64,000 bases of DNA from Sporosarcina sp. HYO08 (GTDB taxonomy: Bacteria > Bacillota > Bacilli > Bacillales_A > Planococcaceae), in contig NZ_LPUT01000023.1 in the NCBI RefSeq assembly GCF_001563475.1, forward strand, positions 62,001-126,000, in the 5' to 3' direction. The translations under genes were made by a program, and so were the position numbers. Below, in pieces: positions 1-9,590 of this stretch (position 1 is its first letter; every line of letters begins with the position of its first letter). Below the pieces are notes generated by a model. It searched no databases. It worked only from the letters and a program-made list of their open reading frames with translations, and was not told the DNA's origin.

Positions 1-1
1 A

Positions 2-1681
2 AAAGGCGGGAAATCACAAATTGTCGTAACGGAAATTCCGTACGATGTGAACAAAGCAAATCTTGTGAAGAAAATCGATGAGCTGCGTCTGGATCGCAAA
101 TTAGACGGCATTGCAGATGTGCGGGACGAATCCGACCGGACAGGCTTGCGCATTGTCATCGAATTAAAAAAAGACATTGACGCCAATGGCCTTCTGCAAT
201 TTTTATTGAAAAATACGGATCTGCAAGTAACCTATAACTTTAATATGATTGCAATTTCTGGAAGACGTCCGACACTTATGTCGCTGCCGATGCTCTTAGA
301 TGCCTATATTGACCACCAAAAAGAAGTCGTAACGCGCAGATCCGAGTATGATATTCGAAGAGCAAAAGATCGTCTGCATATTGTAGAAGGACTCATGAAG
401 GCGCTATCCGTTTTAGATGAAGTCATTCACACAATCCGCGCGTCTACAGATAAGCGCGATGCGAAAAACAATTTGATCGCAAAGTTTTCATTTACAGAAG
501 TACAGGCGGAAGCGATCGTTTCTTTGCAGCTATATCGTTTAACGAATACGGACATCACTGAATTGAAAAAAGAAGAGGAAGAGCTGCGCAAGCTCATTGA
601 ACAGCTCGATGCCATCTTAAAAAGTGATAAAAAGCTCGCTTCAGTCATTAAAAAAGAATTATCCGCCATTCGAAAACAATTCGCAGAGCCAAGAAGATCC
701 ATTATCGAGGAAGAAATCGAAGAAATTAAAGTTGATCTTGATATTCTTGTCCCAAGCGAAGAAGTTATCGTTTCGGTGACGAAAGATGGGTATGTGAAGA
801 GAACGAGCGTGCGTTCTTATAGCGCATCCAATGGTGTTGGGGAAGAGATGAAGGAATCGGATTACAGCATATTAGAAGCGACGATGAATACCCAGCATCA
901 TTTGTTATTGTTTACGTCATTTGGAAACTATCTATACCAGCCGGTTCATGAATTGCCCGATATTAGGTGGCGGGATCTTGGCCAACATATTTCAAGTATT
1001 ATCCCGCTTGAGCAAAATGAAGAAATTATCGCCGCAATTGGGATTGAAAAATTCAACGAAGATTTAAGTATCGTAACCGCATCTTCAAACGGCAATATTA
1101 AGCGTTCAAAGCTAGAAAGTTTCCAAGCGCAGCGGTATTCCCGCACGTTAAAAGCGATGAACATTAAAAAAGAAGATCGGATGGTTGACGCGAAGCTTGT
1201 GAAAGGGGAAGAAGATGTCATCTTAATTTCCCATCAAGCATATGCCGTACGATTCCCATTGACTGAAATCGGAGATACAGGCGTGCGTACGGCCGGGGTC
1301 CGGGGCATTCAGTTAAAAGATGGCGATACGCTTGCATCAATGGAAATCGTTGAAGATGAAAGTCTATCGCTGCTCATTGCAACCCAACGCGGAAATGTGA
1401 AACGAATGAATTTGAAAGAGCTAGAAAGCGGTACACGTGCGAAGCGTGGTCTCACCGTATTAAAGGAATTAAAAACGAATCCTTACCGTATTATTGGGAC
1501 TGAAATGGTCACGCCGAACGATATCGTCGTTTTATTAACAGATGAAGAAGTGAAAGTGCCGATCGCCGCAGGTTCACTGCGACTCGTCGATCGCACGTCA
1601 AACGGCAGTGCCATGACGAATGAGAAAAAAGACGGTAAAGTGACAAGTTTGTATAAAGATCCGAAAGCTGAAGTTGAATAA
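2..1681 (+). CDS. parC: DNA topoisomerase IV subunit A (ParC/GrlA), 5' partial
   Basis: The reading frame is open from base 2 and runs 559 codons to a TAA, so about the first 250 residues, including the active-site tyrosine, lie before the window. Seen: the end of the catalytic core (TEIPYDVNKAN), then the C-terminal beta-pinwheel with repeated blades such as VTKDGYVKRTS and ATQRGNVKRMN. The PVHELPDIRWRDLGQHI stretch matches Bacillus ParC. The GyrA-box signature QRRGGKG is absent, which favours ParC over GyrA. Known: with ParE it forms the type II topoisomerase that decatenates daughter chromosomes. ParE is expected just upstream, outside the window. A strong terminator follows directly. Confidence 0.93.
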   Translation, partial: KGGKSQIVVTEIPYDVNKANLVKKIDELRLDRKLDGIADVRDESDRTGLRIVIELKKDIDANGLLQFLLKNTDLQVTYNFNMIAISGRRPTLMSLPMLLDAYIDHQKEVVTRRSEYDIRRAKDRLHIVEGLMKALSVLDEVIHTIRASTDKRDAKNNLIAKFSFTEVQAEAIVSLQLYRLTNTDITELKKEEEELRKLIEQLDAILKSDKKLASVIKKELSAIRKQFAEPRRSIIEEEIEEIKVDLDILVPSEEVIVSVTKDGYVKRTSVRSYSASNGVGEEMKESDYSILEATMNTQHHLLLFTSFGNYLYQPVHELPDIRWRDLGQHISSIIPLEQNEEIIAAIGIEKFNEDLSIVTASSNGNIKRSKLESFQAQRYSRTLKAMNIKKEDRMVDAKLVKGEEDVILISHQAYAVRFPLTEIGDTGVRTAGVRGIQLKDGDTLASMEIVEDESLSLLIATQRGNVKRMNLKELESGTRAKRGLTVLKELKTNPYRIIGTEMVTPNDIVVLLTDEEVKVPIAAGSLRLVDRTSNGSAMTNEKKDGKVTSLYKDPKAEVE

Positions 1682-1693
1682 TTTGTTAGGAGA

Positions 1694-1728
1694 TCACGGG
1701 ACAGAGTAACGTCCCGTGACTTTTTTTA
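1694..1728 (+). terminator. Intrinsic terminator of parC
   Basis: A perfect 9-bp stem (1694-1702 with 1711-1719) with an 8-base loop is followed by seven T residues, 12 bases after the parC stop. Confidence 0.9.
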
Positions 1729-1793
1729 TGCAATCGATTATAATAATTCGAGATGCGAAATAATAAGACAATTGAATAGAATGGGGAATGCGT

Positions 1794-3014
1794 ATGTGGA
1801 GAAATCACAACGTTTGGATTATTTTAATGGGTGAAATGATCGCAGGTCTAGGGTTATGGACGGGAATCATTGGAAATCTAGAGTTTATGCAAGAAAAAAT
1901 ACCGTCTGATTTCGTAAAGGCGTTAATTATGTCGGCTGGCTTGCTGGCTGGTTTACTTGTAGGGCCCTTGGCAGGAAAAACGATTGATCGATCGAAGAAA
2001 AAAACAGTACTGCTAGTGGCTGGACTGGGTCGAATGGTGAGTGTCGTATTTATGTTAGTTGCACTTGCGACAGGATCGGTTTGGTGGATGGTTGCCTTTA
2101 TGATTAGCATCCAATTATCGGCAACTTTTTATTTCCCCGCATTGCAGGCAACGATTCCACTTGTTGTGAAAGAAGAGCATTTGCTGACGATGAACGGCTG
2201 GCATATGAACGTTGCCACCATCTCACGCGTTGTTGGAACCGCATTGGCAGGCATTATGCTCGTTTATTGGTCTTTATCATCACTTTATATCATTTCAATG
2301 GCAGCTTATGGCGCACTTTTACTGTTCACCCTTATGCTTCGAATCGATGAAGGGGAGAAGCGGGAAGCAAAAGTGAAAAATGTGGAAAACAAAGGCGGTT
2401 TTATGGAAGTTTTCCCGGTGTTAAAAGCGTATCCAGCGGTCGGCATGACGTTAATGATGACGTTAATTCCACTGCTTTTTATTGGCTCTTTTAATCTAGT
2501 GGTTATTAATATCAGTGAAATTCAAAACTCCGCATCTATTAAAGGGCTCATTTATGCATTTGAAGGGATCGCATTTATGATCGGTACGGTTGCTGTGAAA
2601 TCGCTTGCGAAGAAGTGGGGCACAGCGTCGATTTTATTTTCCTTCGCCAGCCTAGTAGCAGTATCTGAGTTTATGCTTTATTTTGTGCAATCACAGGCCA
2701 TTACGTTAGCTGCATTTGCGATATTAGGCTTTGCATTAGGCTGTTTTTTTCCAACCGCAATGGTCGTTTTTCAAAAACAAATGCCAAAAGCCTATCATGG
2801 TCGATTTTTCTCGTTCAGAAATATGTTGGAACGCATGATGTTCCAAGTCGTTTTATTAACGACAGGAGCGTTTCTAGACATCGTCGGACTGCAAACGATG
2901 GTCATCTTATTCGGCTTGATCAGCATGACAATGACAGCAGTGTTTTTTGTGCAAACGAAGAGAAGAAACATTCAATTGGGGCAACCGAACGAGAAGGATC
3001 TGGAGTACAGTTGA
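1794..3014 (+). CDS. MFS transporter, probable drug exporter
   Basis: 406 residues from the ATG at 1794. An ATG two codons upstream at 1788 is possible, but the GGGG at 1783-1786 is well spaced only for 1794. Seen: about twelve hydrophobic segments, and the MFS loop 2-3 motif as GPLAGKTIDRSKKK with basic residues after it. The sequence resembles the MDR-type subfamily that begins with a short basic N-terminus (MWRNHNVW). Known: such proteins export small molecules with proton antiport. The substrate cannot be told from sequence. It is monocistronic, between two terminators. Confidence 0.8.
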   Translation: MWRNHNVWIILMGEMIAGLGLWTGIIGNLEFMQEKIPSDFVKALIMSAGLLAGLLVGPLAGKTIDRSKKKTVLLVAGLGRMVSVVFMLVALATGSVWWMVAFMISIQLSATFYFPALQATIPLVVKEEHLLTMNGWHMNVATISRVVGTALAGIMLVYWSLSSLYIISMAAYGALLLFTLMLRIDEGEKREAKVKNVENKGGFMEVFPVLKAYPAVGMTLMMTLIPLLFIGSFNLVVINISEIQNSASIKGLIYAFEGIAFMIGTVAVKSLAKKWGTASILFSFASLVAVSEFMLYFVQSQAITLAAFAILGFALGCFFPTAMVVFQKQMPKAYHGRFFSFRNMLERMMFQVVLLTTGAFLDIVGLQTMVILFGLISMTMTAVFFVQTKRRNIQLGQPNEKDLEYS

Positions 3015-3045
3015 TGTTTTTACAATTTAGTAACGAGAATTGAGC

Positions 3046-3075
3046 AAAAGGATATCTTTTTAAGGTATCCTTTTT
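3046..3075 (+). terminator. Terminator after the MFS gene
   Basis: AAAAGGATA (3046-3054) pairs with TATCCTTTT (3066-3074), followed by T and A residues. It lies 31 bases past the MFS stop. Confidence 0.7.
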
Positions 3076-3093
3076 AATTTGATTGAAAATAAG

Positions 3094-3130
3094 ACAAAAA
3101 AACCGAACTTTTTCTATTTGAAAGTTCGGT
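3094..3130 (-). terminator. Terminator of the antitoxin-fic operon
   Basis: A 10-bp stem (3102-3111 with 3121-3130) is followed on the minus strand by a run of seven to eight T. It lies immediately after the fic stop codon. Confidence 0.85.
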
Positions 3131-3134
3131 GTAC

Positions 3135-3713
3135 CTAGTCTATAGGAATTAAAGTAGTAAGAAATAAATTTTCAAGTAAATCTTCACTTGTCACAGACCG
3201 AATCATCGCTTGCATGTAAACGTTACGATCCATGTGATCATACGTCCATAAGAATCCTTTCGACCTGGCAAAGGCTTGTATAAAAATACGAATGGTACGG
3301 CCATTGCCTTCACGAAAAGGGTGAAGCATATTTAACTCCGATTTGAAATATGCTAACCTCTTAGCTGCATACCCTAGGGAATCCCAAGTCGATTCGATTG
3401 TTAATTGAGCAAATAAATCAGCGGCATAGGCATCCAAAAACTGCACTTGGCAAAAACGCGTACCGCCTTTCATTAATTGTACATCTCGAAATTGTCCCGC
3501 AAATGTGTAGAGATCCTGGAAAAGGTGATAGTGGAGATTGACAAAATCATCTAATGTAAAAGCACTGATTTGATAGGCACCTTGTTCAATTTGTGCCGCA
3601 CGTATAGAAAAAGTAAAAGCTTCAGCACGTTCCAATTCAGTAGAATCAGTTATTCCTAAAAGGTTGTGCTTTAAAAGATACTCATCGTTTTCAAATTCAT
3701 TATACTTTGTCAT
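3135..3713 (-). CDS. Fic-domain AMP-transferase toxin
   Basis: 192 residues. Seen: the complete Fic active-site loop HPFREGNGRTIR at residues 131-142, with catalytic His131, and the upstream flap region (FAGQFRDVQLMKGGTRFCQ, about 71-89) that positions the target. The core is a typical compact class I length. Known: Fic enzymes transfer AMP from ATP to hydroxyl side chains, often of DNA gyrase or topoisomerase IV. Its start overlaps the end of the small gene upstream by 14 bases, so the two are translationally coupled. Inferred: a toxin whose activity is held back by that partner. The intact motif argues against decay. Confidence 0.88.
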   Translation of the reverse strand: MTKYNEFENDEYLLKHNLLGITDSTELERAEAFTFSIRAAQIEQGAYQISAFTLDDFVNLHYHLFQDLYTFAGQFRDVQLMKGGTRFCQVQFLDAYAADLFAQLTIESTWDSLGYAAKRLAYFKSELNMLHPFREGNGRTIRIFIQAFARSKGFLWTYDHMDRNVYMQAMIRSVTSEDLLENLFLTTLIPID

Positions 3714-3873
3714 TTGCTAAGGCTTCCTTAATCAATGCCGGAGTGATCCTTATACCGGAATTGACGATTTCAAGAACCTTTTTCTGAAGTGAATGACTTA
3801 AATGTAAGTTTTCTAGCTGCATATTTTTCATTACACGGTTAAACTCAGGAGAATTTAATTGAATTTGCTTCAT
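3700..3873 (-). CDS. Fic-associated antitoxin (class I type)
   Basis: 57 residues from the ATG at 3873, chosen because AAGGAG lies 9 bases upstream; an in-frame start further upstream has no ribosome site. Seen: a small, mostly helical protein with the stretch NMQLEN at residues 17-22. Known: class I Fic antitoxins (VbhA type) use a helix with [S/T]xxxE[G/N], in which the Glu blocks ATP binding. Here Glu21-Asn22 fit, but the Ser/Thr position is Asn17. Position upstream of fic with a 14-base overlap is the usual antitoxin-toxin order. The role is inferred from motif and context. Confidence 0.7.
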   Translation of the reverse strand: MKQIQLNSPEFNRVMKNMQLENLHLSHSLQKKVLEIVNSGIRITPALIKEALANDKV

Positions 3874-3946
3874 ATCATAAACTCCTTTCTGCAGTTTAAT
3901 TATAAACCGAATCATAAACTTTTTCCACTTTATCTAGGAGTTGGTT

Positions 3947-4137
3947 ATGGTTGAAATGAAAAGGTATTGAAGGGGTTGAACTTTCAGACTATTACAGATC
4001 GGATTCATCAAGCATTTTCTAGACAGGGTTATAAAGGAACAACAAAATTTTTGAAACGAATAGAGGCAAAACAAAATTTTCTACTGTCGGATATGATTTA
4101 TTTGGTGGTGATCGAAGAAGCAAAACGAGCAACATAA
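3947..4137 (+). pseudogene. Small gene remnant, frameshifted
   Basis: A good ribosome site (TAGGAG, 6 bases before the ATG at 3947) opens only a 7-codon frame. A neighbouring frame then reads about 55 codons of protein-like sequence (from near 3956, containing NFQTITDRIHQAFSRQGYKG) to a TAA at 4135. One frameshift near 3960-3970 would join them. The family is not recognised. It could also be chance coding. Confidence 0.3.
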
Positions 4138-4266
4138 TAAAGCTATACATATTCAATATGTTTGAAATTAAGATAAAAACAGGTTAAGTAAAATTTCTAA
4201 TACAATGTGAATTTTACACATTTTTCTTCTTTTATCTCACTGTCTCAAGTATACTTTGAAATGAAA

Positions 4267-4301
<35 letters not shown>

Positions 4302-4312
4302 ATATTTTTAAA

Positions 4313-4343
4313 CGAAAAAGGGGTAGTTTTTGCCATCCCCTTT
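4313..4343 (-). terminator. Terminator of the homing endonuclease gene
   Basis: AAAGGGG at 4317-4323 pairs with 4337-4343. Read on the minus strand it ends in a short T-run. It lies 11 bases past the stop of the gene at 4354. Confidence 0.7.
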
Positions 4344-4353
4344 AGTAATGGAT

Positions 4354-5628
<1,275 letters not shown>

Positions 5629-5734
5629 CTAAAAACAGCAGACCCCAGTATTTTTAAGTTCTGATTTTTGCCAATGTTAATCCCTTTCTTTTTCAGTCCA
5701 TAAAACTTTATATAAAAATGCAAGCTCTGTTTCT

Positions 5735-5980
5735 TCAATGCCGGCAGGTAGTTCCCCATATTTGCAGATCATCATCTTCGGCTAAAGTGCCATTTAGCTG
5801 GAAAAATTCAATATGCCCCACTCCTGTTTTACTAACAAGCAAACTTTCTTTTTCACTCATAGTATATGGCTCAATGGTTATTTTCCTATTTGAGGATGCT
5901 TTACCTTTTCCTGCCTCCGCGCACCCTCCCAACAGCAGGATAAGAATTACATATAAGCAGTAGCGATTAAATCCCCGCAT
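5735..5980 (-). CDS. Small lipoprotein, C-terminus probably frameshifted
   Basis: 81 residues from the ATG at 5980, preceded by GGAGGGGG. Seen: a short signal peptide with lipobox LLGGC (Cys20), then a compact domain (KITIEPYTMSEKESLL, GVGHIEFFQLNG, AEDDDLQIWG). The frame ends abruptly at WGTTCRH. In the next frame the sequence continues as KYGELPAGIEETELAFLYKV and runs to a TAA at 5677, suggesting one frameshift near 5757 and a true end at 5677. Inferred: a membrane-anchored extracytoplasmic protein of unknown function, possibly inactivated. Confidence 0.6.
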   Translation of the reverse strand: MRGFNRYCLYVILILLLGGCAEAGKGKASSNRKITIEPYTMSEKESLLVSKTGVGHIEFFQLNGTLAEDDDLQIWGTTCRH

Positions 5981-5998
5981 TTTTCCCCCTCCAATCAA

Positions 5999-6301
5999 TT
6001 TACCGGGAATTTTTCCTATTCATTGTATGTTCAATTGAAAACTAAACATACAATCCATTCCATAGGTGGTAAATCTTTTAAAAAATAAGGCGCAGTGCTT
6101 CTTTAACAGCTGCGCCTTATCATGGAATCACTAAAATATGATCCTAATCCAAAAATCAATTCGTTCTTCTTTAACGAACGCTCCCCGATAGTTTAAGTAC
6201 ATTACTTCACATTGTATCATTTTGGACAGTCCAGTTAAAAAATCCTTTTACTTCTTTTCAACATATAATGTTTGGGATCTAACTTAAAGGAGTGAAAACA
6301 C
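5999..6301. other. Intergenic region with a minus-strand terminator-like hairpin
   Basis: No gene is seen. A perfect 11-bp stem (6085-6095 with 6110-6120) is followed on the minus strand by six T. No minus-strand gene is seen feeding into it, so its owner is unclear. The 3' half holds the promoter region and AAAGGAG site of the gene at 6302. Confidence 0.6.
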
Positions 6302-6577
6302 ATGGGATTTTTCCAGCCCGAGGGAACAATGGCACCACAATTTCCTCCCCCACCTTTCGTACCACCAAAACCTTCTGTATCGTATCTCATTGACTGTGTC
6401 TATCAAAACACTTATGTATGGCTTATAAATGGGGACCAATTCTGGTTTTACCCAACCCGCGTTGAATCTGGTGAAGTATCTGGATATAGATGGAATGGTG
6501 CCTTCTGGCAATTCTATGGAATTGACTCGAGATTCATAGATGCTGTCTCCTGTCCACCTAGCCCTACATTATACTAA
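6302..6577 (+). CDS. Small conserved hypothetical protein (Trp/Tyr/Phe-rich)
   Basis: 91 residues, with AAAGGAG 9 bases before the ATG. Seen: a Pro-rich N-terminus (APQFPPPPFVPPKP, about 11-24) and an aromatic core (QNTYVWLINGDQFWFYPTRV, then SGYRWNGAFWQFYGIDSR). No signal peptide or membrane segment. The aromatic core recalls small Bacillus proteins with a VWLRNGxxFWFWPT-like stretch. Function is unknown; a spore or surface role would be a guess. Confidence 0.7.
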   Translation: MGFFQPEGTMAPQFPPPPFVPPKPSVSYLIDCVYQNTYVWLINGDQFWFYPTRVESGEVSGYRWNGAFWQFYGIDSRFIDAVSCPPSPTLY

Positions 6578-7005
6578 ACCATTTAATATGAATAAGCCGA
6601 AACGAACAATTGTTCTGATAGGTGAAAAAGGGCATTTTCGATAATATACATTTATTTTCCTTACTTCTGGAACGTATAAGCGATTTTTGGATGGCTTAGA
6701 CAGAAAAACAAAGGAAATCGGGAGCCCCCTGTCCTATTCATGTATTATATGAATAAACTTAACCAGAACAATTGTTCTTCACGCCGAAAAAGGGCATTTT
6801 TGACAACAAACAAGGAGATAAATTCGGTTAGGTAATCGAATATTCGTTAAATTAGGCTACTGAATCGGACTTAATGATCCAATCATCGCCAGGAAGGTGC
6901 TGCTTAGTGAATATTTTCGACAATTTAAACAAAATTAAAAGACTTCAAGATAAAAAAACACTGATTCCGCCCTCGATGGAATCAGTGTCTTTTCATTTTC
7001 AATTA
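6578..7005. repeat. Gene-free stretch with an imperfectly duplicated segment
   Basis: Two related segments of about 60 bases (about 6588-6646 and 6747-6808) share, in order, ATGAATAA, the 12-bp palindrome GAACAATTGTTC (6604-6615 and 6766-6777) and GAAAAAGGGCATTTT. No coding frame is convincing here. Confidence 0.65.
6951..6992 (-). terminator. Terminator of the CMD-DUF2200 operon
   Basis: A perfect 11-bp stem (6958-6968 with 6978-6988) is followed by seven T on the minus strand and CTTTTC on the plus strand. Confidence 0.88.
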
Positions 7006-7356
7006 TCATTTCCGTAAAATCTTCTCCATCGCTTTTCCCTTTGCCAACTCATCGATCAGCTTATCCAAATAGCGAATCTCCCGCATTGTTGGTTCTTCGA
7101 TATCTTCCACTCGTACACCGCAAACCACCCCTTTGATCAAAGCCCGCGAAGGATTCAGTTGAGGGGCTTCTGCAAAGAAAGTCTCAAAGTCTGTCTGCTT
7201 CTCCAGTTGCGCTTCGAACTCTTCTTGGCTATAACCAGTCAACCAACGGATGATTTCATCGACTTCTGTTTTCGTACGTTCTTTTCTCTCGGCCTTTTTC
7301 ACGTAATGGGGATAGACACTCGCGAAACTCATTGTATAGATCTTATGATTAGTCAT
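7006..7356 (-). CDS. DUF2200 family protein
   Basis: 116 residues; GAGGTG lies 5 bases before the ATG. Seen: the N-terminal [35 protein letters not shown] block and the central [19 protein letters not shown] block typical of DUF2200. No membrane segment. Function is unknown. It starts 24 bases after the upstream carboxymuconolactone decarboxylase-like gene and shares its terminator, so the two form an operon. Confidence 0.85.
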   Translation of the reverse strand: MTNHKIYTMSFASVYPHYVKKAERKERTKTEVDEIIRWLTGYSQEEFEAQLEKQTDFETFFAEAPQLNPSRALIKGVVCGVRVEDIEEPTMREIRYLDKLIDELAKGKAMEKILRK

Positions 7357-7380
7357 GAAAACACCTCGTTTTATATCTGT

Positions 7381-7791
7381 TTAATCCTCGGGTGTTGTAA
7401 CGGTTACACCACGTTCCGCAAATACTTTTTTAGCAACTGTTAACGCGTTTAGCACACTTGGGAATCCTGTGTACGGAATGAGATGCATGATACATCCTAC
7501 GATCTCTTCCGGTTTTAACCCAACGTTAAGCCCAGTATTGATATGCATCTCAATTTGCGGCTTCCCTTGCGCAACGAGAGCTGTAATGGTCGTCAATACT
7601 TTTTGCTTGTTATCCAATCCCGGACGTGAATAAATGTCACCAAAAGCAAATTCAACAACATATTTGCTTAAATCAGGCGCAATATCTTTAAATCCTTCAC
7701 CGATATCCATGCTACCGGTTGGATTGTTATCGTCTGATAACGTAAGCTCTTTTAATTTCTCTAAACCTTGTTGATAACGATCTTTTGCCAA
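7381..7791 (-). CDS. Carboxymuconolactone decarboxylase (CMD) family protein
   Basis: 136 residues from a TTG start (MAKDRYQQG), supported by GAGGGGG 8 bases upstream. Seen: the CMD-fold core TTITALVAQGKPQIEMHINTGLNVGLKPEEIVG, followed by CIMHLIPYTGFPSVLNALT. The paired CxxC of AhpD peroxidase reductases is absent, so it is nearer the PcaC-like branch. Known: CMD proteins include gamma-carboxymuconolactone decarboxylases and many uncharacterised small-molecule enzymes. No catechol pathway genes are nearby, so the substrate is open. Confidence 0.8.
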   Translation of the reverse strand: MAKDRYQQGLEKLKELTLSDDNNPTGSMDIGEGFKDIAPDLSKYVVEFAFGDIYSRPGLDNKQKVLTTITALVAQGKPQIEMHINTGLNVGLKPEEIVGCIMHLIPYTGFPSVLNALTVAKKVFAERGVTVTTPED

Positions 7792-7946
7792 TTCAAAATC
7801 CCCCTCGATTAATTCATTACTACTTTATTCCATAATTAACGCTTGAATTTTTTCATAAAACGTTAGTAAATGGAAATATTTATAATTATTTTAACAATTC
7901 TAGTATATAGCCTTTAGAAAAATAAGTAAAATGAATCATAGTTTCA

Positions 7947-9178
7947 TCATGTTGTGCTCCTAAAATCTTCTGCAGCGCCGGTCTTTAGCCATTTCGCTGT
8001 TACTGTTTCCGCTTGTACCATTTCTTCCGGCGTCCCTTCAAATACAATTTGTCCGCCCCGTTTTCCCCCGCCTGGCCCTAATTCGATAACCCAGTCGCTC
8101 GCTGCGATAAAATCTAGATTGTGTTCGACGATGATCACAGAATTCCCTCTGTTAACAAGGGTTTGAAATACATCTAAGAGCTTTCCGTTATCTTTTGCGT
8201 GTAGACCTACGGATGGCTCGTCCAACACATAGATTTGCCCTTCTTTTTGTAAGTAGCTTGCAAGTTTGAGGCGCTGGACTTCCCCGCCGCTTAGCGAGCT
8301 TGTCGTCTGTACTAAAGTTAAATACCCTAATCCTACGTCTTTTAGCGTATTCACTCTTTTGATGATTTTTGGTAGTTTAAAATAGTTTACCGCCTCATCG
8401 ATCGTTAACGCTAAAATTTCCACTATATTTTTATCCTCATATCGATAGGACAGTGCTTCGTCTGAATATCTTGTTCCGCCGCATGCCTCACATGTAGTTG
8501 TCACTGGATCTGCAAATGCTACGTCTGGAGTTGTGACGCCTTTTCCTTCACAGATCGGGCATGCCCCTAAGGAGTTGAAGCTAAACAAACCTGCAGGACG
8601 CCCTGTTTGCTTTGATAATAGCGAGCGAATATCATCCATGATGCCCATATAGGTAGCGAGTTTCGAACGGCTGGAGATGCCGATACTGCCTTGCCCGACC
8701 ATGATCGCTTCCGGATAGCTTTCTGGGAATGCTTCCAACAGTAAAGAACTTTTCCCTGAACCAGCTGCCAAAAGAACTTTGACTCAAAAAATCGGTAGCA
8801 GAATCTATTGGCGGATTTCCGATGCGTGAAAATAACAGCCTCATTAAATGGCTGAATATCCATATACGTGCCGACTGTTGAGCGAGCATTACCGCTTGCA
8901 GGTCTTTGCTCTACGACGACAACTGGGCTTAAGTTTTGCATAAGCGCAGCATGAGGTCTTTCGTATCTTGGCATTTGATTTCTCACATAGAGTGGATAGT
9001 TCAACGTCATTTGTCTTCTGCTTTCCGCTGCGATTGTATCAAAAACAACTGAACTTTTCCCCGAGCCAGAAAGCCCGGTGAACACATTAATTTTTCCTTT
9101 CGGTATGGTTAGATCTACATTTTTCAAGTTATTTTCTTTCAACCCTCTTAAAATGATTTGATCTTTTAATTCTGCCAC
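7947..9178 (-). pseudogene. UvrA-like ABC ATPase (drug-resistance type), frameshifted and internally deleted
   Basis: The N-terminal part (from ATG 9178) reads a UvrA-like start with Walker A GLSGSGKSS (residues 35-43) and ERRPASGNARSTVGTY-like sequence. After about residue 113 (near 8845) the family sequence continues in another frame as LLFSRIGNPPIDSATDF. Near 8770 it jumps to the second nucleotide-binding domain in a third frame: AGSGKSS, zinc-finger CPICEGKG...CEACGG, signature SLSGGEVQRLKLAS and Walker B YVLDEPSVGLH, to a stop at 7947. By comparison with the family's usual length of about 750 residues, roughly 300 residues, including the first signature and Walker B, are missing. It cannot make a working protein. 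Confidence 0.9.
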
Positions 9179-9254
9179 TGTATCACCCTTTCTGATTTCA
9201 GCCGCGAATTGGAAACATTTTCATAAGTGTGCCTGTAAGTTTACTCATTTATGG

Positions 9255-9392
9255 TTAATCTATTACCTCAACTCGGTACATCGTATTACCAGACACATTA
9301 GGAAACTTAACGCACGTACATTCTCCTGTATTATACTGTGTTTTCGAATCCAAAGCCCTTTTAAACACATTTGCTAAAGAGATATCGGGTAG
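9255..9392 (-). pseudogene. Possible 3' gene remnant
   Basis: A 45-codon open stretch has no start signal but reads like the C-terminus of a real protein (LANVFKRALDSKTQYNTGEC, then TMYRVEVID and a stop at 9255). The family is not recognised. It lies between the broken UvrA-like gene and the toxin-antitoxin locus. Confidence 0.3.
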
Positions 9393-9408
9393 TCAAAAAG
9401 TGAAATAG

Positions 9409-9437
9409 TTGTCAGTATAACGATTTAACCGTATAAT
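9409..9437 (+). promoter_or_regulatory. SigA-type promoter of the antitoxin RNA
   Basis: TTGTCA (9409-9414), a 17-base spacer and a perfect TATAAT (9432-9437). The predicted start is near 9444. The same promoter, with the same spacing, is found at the second locus (30155-30183). Confidence 0.8.
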
Positions 9438-9443
9438 AAAGTT

Positions 9444-9590
9444 AAAGATTGAATAGCGTAAAAAAGGCCATTCGATGTTCGCGCATCGAATGACCAATTG
9501 TAACAGCAGGTTCCCTCAAGGGGATCGGCGTTTGGAGAAAAAAATAATCCATCCTAATTGAGCCGTTAACTCAAGGATGGGTTATTTTTT
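9444..9590 (+). ncRNA. Type I antitoxin RNA, antisense to the toxin mRNA 3' end
   Basis: About 147 nt from the promoter at 9409-9437 to a T-tract at 9585-9590. Seen: a first hairpin (9466-9477 with 9484-9495, one mismatch), a conserved CCCTCAAGGGG element, and a terminator hairpin (9543-9554 with 9575-9586). It has no convincing ORF. Its 3' end overlaps the 3' end of the oppositely transcribed toxin gene. Known: the TxpA/RatA and BsrG/SR4 systems of Bacillus have this convergent layout, with the RNA base-pairing to the toxin mRNA. The role here is inferred from layout and from a second copy at 30.2 kb. Confidence 0.7.

Noticed and set aside
6284-6511. 75-codon minus-strand open frame
   Set aside because: Antisense to the 91-aa gene at 6302, which has the ribosome site; the reverse frame has none.
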